A DNA stretch of 63,098 bases from Bacteroidales bacterium. Its GTDB lineage: Bacteria > Bacteroidota > Bacteroidia > Bacteroidales > VadinHA17. The position numbers and the translations under genes were made by a program. The notes beneath the pieces are model-generated. The model had not been told where the DNA came from and made no database searches. It saw only the letters and a list, made by a program, of their open reading frames with translations. Every line of letters starts with the position of its first letter. Position 1 is the first letter of the stretch. This document shows, in pieces, positions 45,497 to 54,971 of this stretch. The stretch is taken from contig WXFD01000004.1 of NCBI GenBank assembly GCA_009877105.1, forward strand, positions 1 through 63,098. Direction: 5' to 3'.

Positions 45497-46597
45497 TCAG
45501 TTTTTTAGTTTTTTTCTTCGCCGTCCTTCCCCGTCAGCTGCCCTTAAGGCTGCCACAACTGCTTTCGGGGTTATTTCACCGGCTTCATTGTGAATTGTTT
45601 CTCCCTCGGCGCAGGAAGCTTCACCCACGCGTAAAAGGTCTTCATCCGAAGGGTTTTTTAGTCCCAGCTCTTCAAAAGTAACAGGCAGGCCAACTGCAAG
45701 GCAAAGGGAATAGACGTCATCAATAATATCGGCAGGGCGATCTGTAAGGAACAAGGTTGCAAGCACACCGAAGGCCACCTTTTCACCATGGAAAAGATGA
45801 TGAGTCTCTTTTAAAACCGTGAGCCCGTTGTGTATGGCATGACTAGCAGCAAGGCCCCCGCTCTCGAAACCCAGGCCGCTCAACAGGATGGAGGCTTCCA
45901 CGACATGTTCAAATGCCGGAGTCACCACGTGAGCCTCTGCCGATACCATGGCTGCCTCGCCATATTCAAACAAGGTGTCGTAGCAGAGACGTGCCAGGGC
46001 CATTGCAGTCATGGAACCCGGGTACCCGGTCATGTTGGGGGCAACTGTCCTCCGACACGAGTCGGCCTCAAACCACGTGGCAAGAGCATCCCCGATTCCA
46101 CACCTGAGAAAACGTGCCGGTGCCTCCGCTATGATTTCAGTGTCAACAAGCACCAGCTCAGGATTTCTTGGAAGGAAAAGGTATCTTTTAAACTCACCCT
46201 TAGGGGTATATATAACGGAAAGAGCACTGCAGGGGGCATCGGTGGAGGCAAGCGTCGGTACAATAATGACAGGCTTCTCCACTGAATGAGCCACTGCCTT
46301 GGCCGTGTCAAGAGTCTTACCGCCGCCGATACCGGCAATAAACTCACAGCCTGCATCTGTCGCTGCCCTCGTCAGCCTCGATATCTCCTCGTCGGAACAT
46401 TCCCCCTCGAACCTCTCGGTCTTAATCTTAACCTCTTCCCCGATCTTCTTACTATATCGGGGCAGGATATTGTCGTAAACAAACGGATCACATATAAGGT
46501 AACCTTTTTTGCCAAACCTGGCCATTTCGCCGCCAAGCTTAAGAGCTGCTCCAGCACCCTGAACATACCTTCCCGGGAAAATTGTTGTTGTTATCAT
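45497..46597 (-). CDS. gldA: Glycerol dehydrogenase
   Basis: 366 residues, iron/zinc alcohol dehydrogenase family. FPGRYVQGAGAALKLG start, GIGGGKTLDTAKAVAH (NAD site, about 90-105), VPTLASTDAPCSALSVIY, GIGDALATWFEA with metal-binding Asp, HAIHNGL and HHLFHGEKVAFG with metal His residues. It oxidises glycerol to dihydroxyacetone with NAD+. Length is typical. A single transcription unit. Confidence 0.93.
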   Translation of the reverse strand: MITTTIFPGRYVQGAGAALKLGGEMARFGKKGYLICDPFVYDNILPRYSKKIGEEVKIKTERFEGECSDEEISRLTRAATDAGCEFIAGIGGGKTLDTAKAVAHSVEKPVIIVPTLASTDAPCSALSVIYTPKGEFKRYLFLPRNPELVLVDTEIIAEAPARFLRCGIGDALATWFEADSCRRTVAPNMTGYPGSMTAMALARLCYDTLFEYGEAAMVSAEAHVVTPAFEHVVEASILLSGLGFESGGLAASHAIHNGLTVLKETHHLFHGEKVAFGVLATLFLTDRPADIIDDVYSLCLAVGLPVTFEELGLKNPSDEDLLRVGEASCAEGETIHNEAGEITPKAVVAALRAADGEGRRRKKLKN

Positions 46598-46730
46598 GTT
46601 GAGTAATAATTAGTGTATTAATTTAACAATAAACTCGGTAAAAGGTTGGGATAAAACTCATTGTTTCCAGCATGTATTGTCAGGCAAAGATTGGCTTACA
46701 GGATACCTCGTAACGTACCAGCCTGCTGTT

Positions 46731-48050
46731 TCACTCCCTTTTAAACTCAAACTGCCCGCCGCCCTGTTTGAGGATCATTGTACCGTTTGCCGGATTGAAT
46801 TCCATAACCACGCCAGCCTGGTCGAATTTGAACACGTCTTTGCCTGATGGTTCAAGAGGAAAGGAAGGTTGCCCGGTACCCTGCCCGATAAGAGTGTTGT
46901 TTTCCCTTGTTATGGTAATTTTGATCGGGATCCGGGCTGAAACATAGACGCCAAGGTAACTGTCAAGTTCTTCAGGGCTCACATGGTAAGCCGAAAATAC
47001 CGGAATATCGTAGGGCCTGTTGTAAAGGACGCTCAGAACGGCAATTGAAATATTGTTGTTATTGAAGTTAGTGCCGTTTGAGGTCAGCGCGTAGGAAATA
47101 TTTCCATCCCCGAAAAACGCGAACACCGAGCTGAACCCGTCTATACCCCCTGTATGCCCGTAACCGGTCCTGTCATAAAAGGGGATCTGGAATAATCCCA
47201 TTCCAAACTGGCCTATAATGGTTTTCATCATATCAAGGCTCTGGCTGCCAGGGAGCCTGCCGCCAAACAGGGCATCGCTGAATCTTGTAAGGTCCGCGGC
47301 AGTGGAAACTATACCCCCGGCGCCCAATGGTATGGAAATATCAGTTTCCGGTTCAACTTTCCAGGTGTCCTGGAACCTGTACGATTTGCACTCGTTCCCG
47401 GAAGGATTGATCTTTGATCCCAGTGCGGTTTCTGCCAGCCCCAGAGGTTTGGTGATATATTCCTCGAGCAATACAGCATAGGGCTTTTTAAAGGCTTCCT
47501 CGAGTATGAAGGTAAGGAGCACGTAGTTTGAATTGCTGTACTCCGATTTGCTGCCGGGCTCGAAATCACTGCCCCCTTTGGCAATGATTTCGATCATTTC
47601 CCTGGCGGTTTTTGGCTGGGTGTTCCAGGTCAGGTAGGCCGGGTCATCGGTAAAACTGTGTATCCCGCTCCGGTGACGGAGCAATTGTTCGATCGTGATC
47701 AGGCCGGCATTTTTTATTGCAGGGAAATAACGGCCGATTGTCTGATCCAGATCCAGCATCTTCTCTTCAACTGCTTTCAGAACCAATACCGCGGTAAAGG
47801 TCTTGGAGATTGAGCCGATCCTGTATTTAGAATGTTCATCTGCCTTTTTCTGGTTCTCGAAATCGGAAAATCCCAGGGTCCTTGAATAGATGATATTCCC
47901 GTCACGTGAAACGGCCACGCTGCCCATGAACCTGTTATTTGCTTCAAGGGCATCAAAATACTGATCCAGTTTTGCCCTGTCAAAGTCCTGTGCCAGCCCG
48001 TGAAGTCCCAGGATCATTATTCCCAATATGGTAAACAACGACTTTTTCAT
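46731..48050 (-). CDS. Exported beta-lactamase-family serine hydrolase
   Basis: 439 residues with signal peptide (MKKSLFTILGIMILGLHGLAQ). Class C beta-lactamase / DD-peptidase fold: SISK (catalytic S-x-x-K, about residue 83) in YRIGSISKTFTAVLVLKA, YSNSNYVLL (Y-x-N, about 150) and GHTGGIDGF (H-T-G, about 307). A C-terminal domain of about 90 residues follows (YLGVYVSARIPIKITI...). The target is likely a peptide or ester; resistance cannot be inferred. A deleted copy lies at 40.5 kb. Confidence 0.9.
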   Translation of the reverse strand: MKKSLFTILGIMILGLHGLAQDFDRAKLDQYFDALEANNRFMGSVAVSRDGNIIYSRTLGFSDFENQKKADEHSKYRIGSISKTFTAVLVLKAVEEKMLDLDQTIGRYFPAIKNAGLITIEQLLRHRSGIHSFTDDPAYLTWNTQPKTAREMIEIIAKGGSDFEPGSKSEYSNSNYVLLTFILEEAFKKPYAVLLEEYITKPLGLAETALGSKINPSGNECKSYRFQDTWKVEPETDISIPLGAGGIVSTAADLTRFSDALFGGRLPGSQSLDMMKTIIGQFGMGLFQIPFYDRTGYGHTGGIDGFSSVFAFFGDGNISYALTSNGTNFNNNNISIAVLSVLYNRPYDIPVFSAYHVSPEELDSYLGVYVSARIPIKITITRENNTLIGQGTGQPSFPLEPSGKDVFKFDQAGVVMEFNPANGTMILKQGGGQFEFKRE

Positions 48051-48154
48051 TTTTCCGGAAAATCTTTTAACGTAAAGTTACGCCGGATAAAACATTCTTG
48101 TACAACGATAACCTTTTATATTACAGGTATTTTATCATCGTGGTCGTCCCGCCG

Positions 48155-48220
48155 AACCGGCAGAATATATTGGGATTATTTCTTAAATCCCAGTTTTTTA
48201 GCCGGCTCCAGGTCAGAACC
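48155..48220 (-). pseudogene. Stub of the lipoprotein 3' end
   Basis: About 65 bases (AACCGGCAGAATATATTGGG through AGCCGGCTC) match the 3' end and downstream flank of the lipoprotein at 50188-50255 and its copy at 41.0 kb. The match ends inside the last codons of the neighbouring SWIM gene, with CGCGGAT shared at the junction. Confidence 0.75.
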
Positions 48221-49868
48221 CGCGGATTATCTGCATAAGACTTGTCCGCCTTTTGAAGTTAGCCCGTATCTCTGCAGCTATTCGTTCCGATCGTCCGGGA
48301 TTGACCCGTTTCATCAGGTCCAGACATTCAGCTATTCTTTCGTAATTGTTTTTTCCTGTCTGCTTCAGATTTTCTTCGATCCTTCCTTTCAGAAAAGCCT
48401 CCGTTTCTGCCGGGAAATGTTTGTGGTTCTTTTTGTAAAAATCGAAAGCCACTTCCTCATAAAAAAGGCCGGGTTCCCGTACCAGATCAAGGGCCTCTTT
48501 CATCCGGTTTTCTTTTTCATAAAAAGTCAACAAAACTTCGGGATTTTTCTGCTTAATAATCCTTTCACATTCGGACCCCACTGAGCCTTTCAGAGTTTTT
48601 ATCTTCTGAAGAACCGCGATCTCCGGGCATTGTGCTGCAACCTCCAAAGAAACTGCATCCATGTCCATATTCAGCTTATGCGCTGCATCCAGATAAAATT
48701 CGCATATCCGGAAGTCTGCCAGAGGATAAAATCCCTCCGGGTCATCCTTGATAAGATCAATGACTTCCTGTAAGCGGTTCTGCTCCGATAACTGCCGGCA
48801 AAAGGATAAAAAATGATCAGTTTCCGAACGGCTGATTACACGGAGAATGGCTTCCTTCTCATCAGAGGCAAGCTCAGGCTCCAGGGTTTTGTATAATCGC
48901 GAGACTAGCGAGAGAGGTATTTCTTTTTCCCGGTTAACGAATGTTTTCAGATCATTAACTTCATCTTTTGAAAAGAAACGGTGGTATGATTCCTGTATAA
49001 GTGAAAAGGTATCGTATGACATCTCATTCAGAGCCTGATCCAGTTCCTTCAGGTATTTTGTCTTGGCCTCATAAGGAAGCTGTTTAACATAAGCAATCAC
49101 GTATTCGCAAAAGTCATCCGATTCAAAGTAATCATCCCCCGAATAATCGTCGATATACAGATATCCTTCATTGAACGCATTTTCAATCTCCCGGATAATA
49201 AAAAGGAGCAATTCGCCCAAATTTTCACTTAGCTGGTTTTCAAGACCTTTCAGATTGTCGAGTTGTGAAAGCAGGGCGCTTTCCATACCACCTGGATCAT
49301 ACAGAAGATCAGGATCTTCAAAAAACTTCTTTATTTTCTTTTCAGCTCTTTTGAAAATCGAACCGGCATCCTTTTCAGGCATTTCCCTGTTCCGTATTTC
49401 CGTTATAAAATTTTCAGGCGCAAACTTCATTACAAGAAGCACCAGGTCTTTTTTTGACAATTTTTCCAGATATCTTTTCAGGAAATCAAGAGATTTGGAC
49501 GTTGTGGGGCAATTGAGACTGAATGTGTCAATATGATCAGTACCTTCATGTATTAAATTAAGAAGCACTGCAACCGTGTGCTTACATACTCCATCAAATG
49601 GGCAGGTACAGGCGCCGTAAACAGCTCCCGCTTCAAGGCTGAATTCGATCTGGTATTCTCTTGTGCCTTTTACAGTGGCTATAACCGTGTTATTGGCCTG
49701 ATTGAGCATGAGTTCTTCCACCATGCCTTCCTCGTAATATTCCTGACCTCTCCGGTATACTTTATAATCGCAGCAATCCCTCACGTCTTCATCAGTAATC
49801 GCTGCAAGGCATTCTATAATTGATCCTGTTTCTGCATCAAAAAGATATTCTCCATATGTTTTTCTCAT
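48213..49868 (-). CDS. SWIM zinc-finger protein
   Basis: 551 residues. The SWIM motif is YGACTCPFDGVCKHTVAVLLNL (about residues 80-101, CxC...CxH). The remainder is an alpha-helical, charged region with repeated helix-turn-helix-like units (AEKKIKKFFEDPDLL, DLVREPGLFYEEVAFDF) of the type seen in SWIM-helicase-associated proteins, but no helicase domain is present. It may bind DNA or protein. The last codons coincide with a recombination junction (lipoprotein stub), so the C-terminus may have been altered. Confidence 0.82.
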   Translation of the reverse strand: MRKTYGEYLFDAETGSIIECLAAITDEDVRDCCDYKVYRRGQEYYEEGMVEELMLNQANNTVIATVKGTREYQIEFSLEAGAVYGACTCPFDGVCKHTVAVLLNLIHEGTDHIDTFSLNCPTTSKSLDFLKRYLEKLSKKDLVLLVMKFAPENFITEIRNREMPEKDAGSIFKRAEKKIKKFFEDPDLLYDPGGMESALLSQLDNLKGLENQLSENLGELLLFIIREIENAFNEGYLYIDDYSGDDYFESDDFCEYVIAYVKQLPYEAKTKYLKELDQALNEMSYDTFSLIQESYHRFFSKDEVNDLKTFVNREKEIPLSLVSRLYKTLEPELASDEKEAILRVISRSETDHFLSFCRQLSEQNRLQEVIDLIKDDPEGFYPLADFRICEFYLDAAHKLNMDMDAVSLEVAAQCPEIAVLQKIKTLKGSVGSECERIIKQKNPEVLLTFYEKENRMKEALDLVREPGLFYEEVAFDFYKKNHKHFPAETEAFLKGRIEENLKQTGKNNYERIAECLDLMKRVNPGRSERIAAEIRANFKRRTSLMQIIRGF

Positions 49869-50213
49869 TCGCGGATAATTTGAAATTCCGATTCAGTCAA
49901 AATTAATACTTTTACTTCAGGAACAGATGAACGCAATAAGTAATAAAAGAATTCTGCCAGCAGGAGATGTCGCGTGAGGGATCTTTCGCATTTCACAATC
50001 TGGACCTGATCAAGGAAGCCTTGAGGAAAAAACCTAGCGGCTAAAACCAATTTTAGAACTATCCTATCATTCAAGATCAACGTGTTAGAAATAAATCCCG
50101 CACTAATTTTACGAAGCGTCACAAGTCAGGACACCTTTTAACGATGATTAGTATTCTTTTGCAGGGCTTTTATACTCATGTCAGTCGCGGTGAACCGGCA
50201 GAATATATTGGGA
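49869..50213. other. Intergenic, no convincing gene
   Basis: 345 bases. A minus-strand frame of 85 codons (49865-50122) is not protein-like. A -7 type box for the SWIM gene (minus strand, CAAAATTA read on plus at 49898-49905) is present. The right end (from about 50135) belongs to the duplicated flank of the lipoprotein gene. Confidence 0.35.
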
Positions 50214-50855
50214 TTATTTCTTAAATCCCAGTTTTGTAGCCGGCTCGAGGTCCGATTCGCGGATCAGGACCTTGATCCGGCGCCCCGAGGGGCAGAAACA
50301 GGCTTCGCAGAATGGCCCGTTGGAATAGGTTTCGATTTTTATGTCTAATACACTGATGTCATTTCTTTGCAGGTATTTTTTTACCCTGGTTTCCGTGTCG
50401 TGCGCAATGATATTGTCCCACGCGTTTGCACACTGGGTCTCGTTAATGAACACCCATACATTGTCTTCAACGATCGGCCTTACTGTGAGAGAATTTTTAT
50501 CTACATGTTCTATATCAAGCCTGTACCTGGCAAGTCCTCCCCAGTACCCAACCGAGATCTGGACCAGGGTATCGTTTACCATCGACCAGGTGCCGGGATA
50601 ATCTGCATATGTTATTGGCGGCGTAGCGCAAAAGCCTGAATTCTTTCTTTCGATCATGGACCCGTCACTGTTAAATTTATAACAGTGATTATCAATAAAT
50701 TGATCACTCCTTTTAAATACTGATGAATTACCCTGGTATTCAGAGTAGTTCCAGATCCCTATCAGCAGGTTGCCGGGATCGATCCGGGTATCATCTTTCG
50801 AGCAGCCTGTAACCAGGGTCAGGAGGATAAATTGCAGAATGCAGATCTTTTTCAT
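50214..50855 (-). CDS. Hypothetical lipoprotein
   Basis: 213 residues with lipoprotein signal (MKKICILQFILLTLVTGCSKD, Cys 18). The mature part is a beta-rich, lipocalin-like layout: LLIGIWNYSEYQGNSSVFKRSD, YKFNSDGSMIERKNSGFC, TWSMVNDTLVQISVG. Two cysteine-rich spots, FCEACFCPSGRRIKVL near the C-terminus, may hold disulfides. Function unknown. This is the only intact copy; a truncated copy is at 41.1 kb and a 3' stub at 48.2 kb. It is followed on the plus side by the intact ATPase gene, the same order as in the damaged copy. Confidence 0.75.
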   Translation of the reverse strand: MKKICILQFILLTLVTGCSKDDTRIDPGNLLIGIWNYSEYQGNSSVFKRSDQFIDNHCYKFNSDGSMIERKNSGFCATPPITYADYPGTWSMVNDTLVQISVGYWGGLARYRLDIEHVDKNSLTVRPIVEDNVWVFINETQCANAWDNIIAHDTETRVKKYLQRNDISVLDIKIETYSNGPFCEACFCPSGRRIKVLIRESDLEPATKLGFKK

Positions 50856-51542
50856 TGGATCATTTTAAAAAAATGGACAAATTTTATGCCATTCCACATG
50901 TTTTAAAAGAGTAATCCATTACGCCCGACAGGCTTATATGGCGATAACGGTTAGCTGAAAGGAGGGTGTATTATACCGGGAAAAAGGATTTGCTTTTTAC
51001 TGTAATACCATCGCCCACGTAAGCTTTGGTAAAGAATTTAATGTATTGTTGAATTTCCTGGCCGGATCTATTATATTGCCATGAACAAATCCTTCGTGAA
51101 ATGACCATAATACCTGCATTGTTTTAATTTACAGGATTGTATGTAGTGCATTATCCCATGCAGTGTAGAATTGACAATTTCACGGGCCTCAGGTTTGTCT
51201 TTTATATACACGACAACCTATCGAGGCTTTATTCAATTGTCTTACAGACAAAGCAGTCATTCAAAGAGCGCCGAAGTCGCGTTCATCCAGGGACTTAATT
51301 GCTCATATCTTTGGAAGAACCGCGGCGGCTAACATATTTTTAATTTTTTACTCTTAATTTGCATAATTACATCAAATCAATCGGAAAAAACCATTAAGGA
51401 TAACAATTGAGTCCCGGACCGCCTTTGTCCACCGGAGCTTTCTTTGACCAACGAAATTTTAGCGAAGGTGGAAGGGCCCAATCACAACAAAATTGCCAGT
51501 CTCCACTTAACCCTGACAGCCTAGGGTCGTGATTATACTTTT
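50856..51542. other. Intergenic, relic-bearing region
   Basis: 687 bases between the lipoprotein and ATPase genes. The only coding signal is the decayed minus-strand frame described separately (50997-51217). The remaining sequence is AT-rich and shows no promoter pair or repeat that I recognise. Confidence 0.35.
50997..51217 (-). pseudogene. Decayed unidentified coding sequence
   Basis: One minus frame reads VVVYIKDKPEAREIVNSTL, then HGIMHYIQSCKLKQCRYYGHF, and soon stops. The overlapping next frame continues in a protein-like way as GFVHGNIIDPARKFNNTL and NSLPKLTWAMVLQ to a stop at 50997-50999. A single frameshift near 51080-51100 would join them. I do not recognise the family. Confidence 0.35.
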
Positions 51543-52790
51543 TTATGTAAGGAACATCGCTGCCGGGATTGCCAGGATACCTTCTTCCAATGATTTAACC
51601 GCATTGTCATTGCTTAGAATAAATGACTTGATGAGCGGTTTGTCAAGTATACCGGAAAGACCATCAATATGCCTGGCATCTGTCCTTTCAATTCTTCCCG
51701 ACATTTTTATCTCGATAGCAATATAACCCTTTTCCGTTTCAATTAGAAGATCGATTTCCCTGCCATCAACAGTACGAAGGTGATAAAATGTGCAAGAAAA
51801 ATTTAAATTCCGAGCCTGCTTGAAAATTTCCGCCACGATAGCGCTCTCATACTCATTTCCCGACATTCCGCCCCTTTTCCCGATTATTGCCCTCTGAATG
51901 CCAGGATCGAGGTAATGAAGCTTTGCACTTTTTGTAAGCCGTTTCAGCTTGTTCCTTGTCCATGGCTGCAGCTGAAATGTCTGATAGCTCATGTCAAGAT
52001 AGCTTACAAATCTCTGTGCAGTAGCCGCCGTAACTCCGGCTTCCCTTGCCAGATCGGAATAATTAATCAGTTGCCCGGTAAGGAGGGATGTCATCTTCTG
52101 TACCTTGACGAAAGGCTCAAGGTACCTGAAATTAGCAAGGTCGCGCACATCCCGTTCAAGATAGGTGCGGACATAGCCGGTAAGCCATTCATACCTCTCT
52201 TCATTGCCCAGTGCAGGATCGACGAGTGCCGGATATCCTCCGAACTCAAGATACCACCGGAGCGCGGCATTTCTTTCAGCGTATGCTGCATCCATCATAA
52301 ATGAAGGTGAAAGCGGCGGTAACTCGAAAGATTCAAGATATTTCTGGAAGAATGATCTGTTTACAGTATCTGACCAGTCTTGAGATAAAATTTCAGGGAT
52401 TGTAAGGGGATAAAGCTCGAAGATCGCGCATCGGCCTGCCAGTGATTCACGCACCTTGCTCATCAGGAGAAGCTGGCTTGAACCGGTAAGAATATAGCGG
52501 GAATCATTGAATCTGTCATATACGGCTTTGATGCTTTCCACAACAGAAGGGATTTTCTGTACTTCATCGAGGACGGCCGACGGATACAAATGGTTCCACT
52601 GGTCAGCTGTAAGGGATGCATATTGCCCTGAAAGCATTGGATCGTCAAGTGCAATGTATTTCATTTCAGGAAAGGCGAGTTTTGCAAGGGTGGTTTTTCC
52701 AGTCTGTCTTGCTCCTGTAAGGACGACTATTCTCCCGGCGGCAGATTTACTCTTCCCTATAATAGCGTTTTTTATAGAACGTGATTTCAT
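51543..52790 (-). CDS. ATPase with DUF4143 domain
   Basis: 415 residues. AAA-type core: Walker A LTGARQTGKTTLAKLAF (about 24-40), Walker B SAVLDEVQKIP (about 74), sensor ILTGSSQLLLM, then SLAGRCAIFELYPLTIPEIL. The C-terminal DUF4143 part (SAKLHYLDPGIQRAIIGKRG..., GREIDLLIETEKGYIAIEIKMSG) has a nuclease-like E/D...ExK arrangement shared by this family. Common in Bacteroidota accessory regions; role unclear. A 3' fragment of a second copy lies at 41.6-42.2 kb. Confidence 0.92.
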   Translation of the reverse strand: MKSRSIKNAIIGKSKSAAGRIVVLTGARQTGKTTLAKLAFPEMKYIALDDPMLSGQYASLTADQWNHLYPSAVLDEVQKIPSVVESIKAVYDRFNDSRYILTGSSQLLLMSKVRESLAGRCAIFELYPLTIPEILSQDWSDTVNRSFFQKYLESFELPPLSPSFMMDAAYAERNAALRWYLEFGGYPALVDPALGNEERYEWLTGYVRTYLERDVRDLANFRYLEPFVKVQKMTSLLTGQLINYSDLAREAGVTAATAQRFVSYLDMSYQTFQLQPWTRNKLKRLTKSAKLHYLDPGIQRAIIGKRGGMSGNEYESAIVAEIFKQARNLNFSCTFYHLRTVDGREIDLLIETEKGYIAIEIKMSGRIERTDARHIDGLSGILDKPLIKSFILSNDNAVKSLEEGILAIPAAMFLT

Positions 52791-52795
52791 ATTTT

Positions 52796-52833
52796 GGCGT
52801 AATTTATATATTAATAGTGATAAATATACGCCT
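52796..52833. promoter_or_regulatory. Inverted repeat upstream of the DUF4143 ATPase
   Basis: GGCGTAATTTAT and ATAAATATACGCC are inverse complements apart from one inserted base, separated by about 12 bases. It begins six bases upstream of the ATPase start, so it overlaps the promoter and could be an operator or an mRNA leader hairpin. Confidence 0.45.
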
Positions 52834-53012
52834 TTCTTAATATTAAGTCAAATAAAAAATCCACCCTTTTAGATTATTTTACTCACCTGGATCGTGGAAG
52901 TCTACAACCAGGAATGGTCGGCAGCTATTAAGCTCATTGTATAACTAATAGCAGAAAACAGGCATTAAATCCATAAAATTTCCGTTTAATCAATACGAGC
53001 AATTTTCATAGT

Positions 53013-54749
53013 ATGATCAAGCGCCTTTACAGTTCCTGGCACATTGCCGACCAGGGTGAACGATCGGCAGATAAGCTATTCACGAGCCTTGATGATGAGA
53101 TATTTTACATAATCCATCATCTCAGGATCTCATCTGATTACCATAAGACTCAACTTGCCGGCGAGATTGATTTTCTTGTTTTTACCCGCCTTGGACTGAT
53201 GGTCATTGAAGTGAAGTGAGGTGAGATTGGTTTCGGCCAAAGGTCAGATGAAACGACGGGGTATTACAGGATGACAGGTCCCCGTTCAAGGGAAGCCATG
53301 GACGATCCTTTCTCGCAGGTTGATGGAAATGCCGGTGCAGTCAGGAAGTATTTTTGGAAAAAAGGTCTGAAGAATATTTTTGTTGGGAAAATGGTTTGCT
53401 TCCCTGATTGTGCCTTTGGCCGGAAGGGAATGAGTATTGACTTTCTCTGGCTCCGGGGATGCGGCAAAGGCCTGTCAGCAATGGTTCTTGAATCTCTGGA
53501 AGACCAAATCGAAAAGTTCAGGGAGGATCAGAAACTGTTGGGGAAAACCAGGATGATAAGCTGGAAGGAACTGGAAGAGGAGGAAATAATCAGATTATGC
53601 GATGAACTGACGCCCAGGTTCGATCCTGACCTGTACCGATCCCTTTTGAGACTCAACCTGGAAGAATCGGACAGGCGCAGAAAGGAAGGGCTTGCAATAT
53701 TAAAAGGCCTTGACTCCAACAGGCGCATAATGATACAAGGACCCCCCGGAAGTGGAAAGTCAACATATGCTGTCGATTTAATCAGGCGACTAACTTGTGA
53801 TAATGCCAAAACCGGACTTTATATCTGCTGGAACGAGCTCCTGGCAGCGGAGATGAACCAAAAGCTGACGGATCCGGAACTTGGCATACCTCCTGACAGG
53901 ATAAATGTGAGACTCTATTTTGACATGGCGTCCGAACTTGGAAAATTATCGGGCGAAAGATCGCTGATCCCCTCCAGGGAGGTCGTAAAAAAAGGAGAGC
54001 TGAGGCAGTGCGTGAAGGGAGCGGTTTCAAAAGCCGGACGAAGGCCCGACAAGGAGAAATACGATTTTGTGGTAGTCGACGAAGCCCAGGATATCTTTGA
54101 CAAGGGCATCGACTTCATGCTGAAAGCCCTTTTGAAGGGCAACAATCCGATTGAGAACGGAAGCTGGTTCATCTTCTACGACGACAGCCAGGATTATCCC
54201 GACGGCAGCGATCTTACTCATTACATACGTACACGTGACATGTTCAGCTCATATGCTGCAACGTATAATCTCACATCGAGCCTCAGGGTCAATACAGGGC
54301 ACGGGATTGATGAATTTGTTCAGGATGCAGCATCGGGAATCCTCAACATAAAAAAGGATTACGGCGAGGATGTTTCAATAAGCGGATGGAGAAGCCCTGA
54401 GGAGGCAGTTAAGTTGATAAAATCTGCCCTCGTGCGTGAGAAAGGACTTGGGGGAGTGAAAAATGAGAATTGCATTGTGCTTTTTACTGCCGACCTTCTC
54501 AGGGAAGGATCGGAATTGTTGTCCGCAATTCGGCAAGATGAAGGTTTTGACCTGTTGGCTCCGGGCAATTATACAATTATATCAGGCAAGGCACGTTACA
54601 CAACCATGCTAAAGGCAAAGGGATTGGAGAGGGATGTTGTGATACTGGTCAGCTCACCGCTTTCTGACAGAAGAAATCAGTTTCAGGTATTTATAGGGGC
54701 GTCGAGGGCAAAGGCGAAGGTGTGGCTTTTGACTGAAGTGACTAAGTGA
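53013..54749 (+). pseudogene. NERD nuclease - helicase gene with in-frame stop
   Basis: MIKRLYSSWHIADQGERSADKLF...GEIDFLVFTRLGLMVIEVK is a NERD (nuclease-related) domain. A TGA at 53217-53219 interrupts it, and the same frame continues as GEIGFGQRSDETTGYYRM... and into a 492-codon UvrD-like helicase: Walker A IQGPPGSGKSTYA, Walker B VVVDEAQDIF, FIFYDDSQDYPD, and C-terminal KGLERDVVILVSS...FIGASRAKAKVWLLTE. The usual residue after EVK in NERD domains is Gly, so GGA to TGA is likely. Either a recent pseudogene or two separate polypeptides from ATG 53271. Confidence 0.8.
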
Positions 54750-54942
54750 CTTAGGGACGAGGAGACTGCAAGGCTGTAGTACTTCAAGACATCCATTGAC
54801 AGGAGAAATCATTTCCTTGTATCTGCATCCGCATCCGGAGCCGGATATTTTCTGCTGGCTATGATTGACTTAGTGAAAAATTTTAATTAAATTTATCAAA
54901 ATTATGCTCGCTGCATATAAAAGCATTAATGAATTAAAACAA

Positions 54943-54963
54943 GGTATCACTAATTGTGATACC
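54943..54963. promoter_or_regulatory. Palindrome upstream of ORF6N gene
   Basis: GGTATCAC-TAATT-GTGATACC, perfect 8-base arms, ending eight bases before the ATG of the ORF6N gene. The same palindrome with a different spacer occurs inside that gene, suggesting a specific binding site, possibly for the ORF6N protein itself. Confidence 0.6.
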
Positions 54964-54971
54964 AACAGATT

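Noticed and set aside
49865..50122. 85-codon minus-strand frame upstream of the SWIM gene
   Set aside because: Overlaps the SWIM start and promoter and has no coding character.
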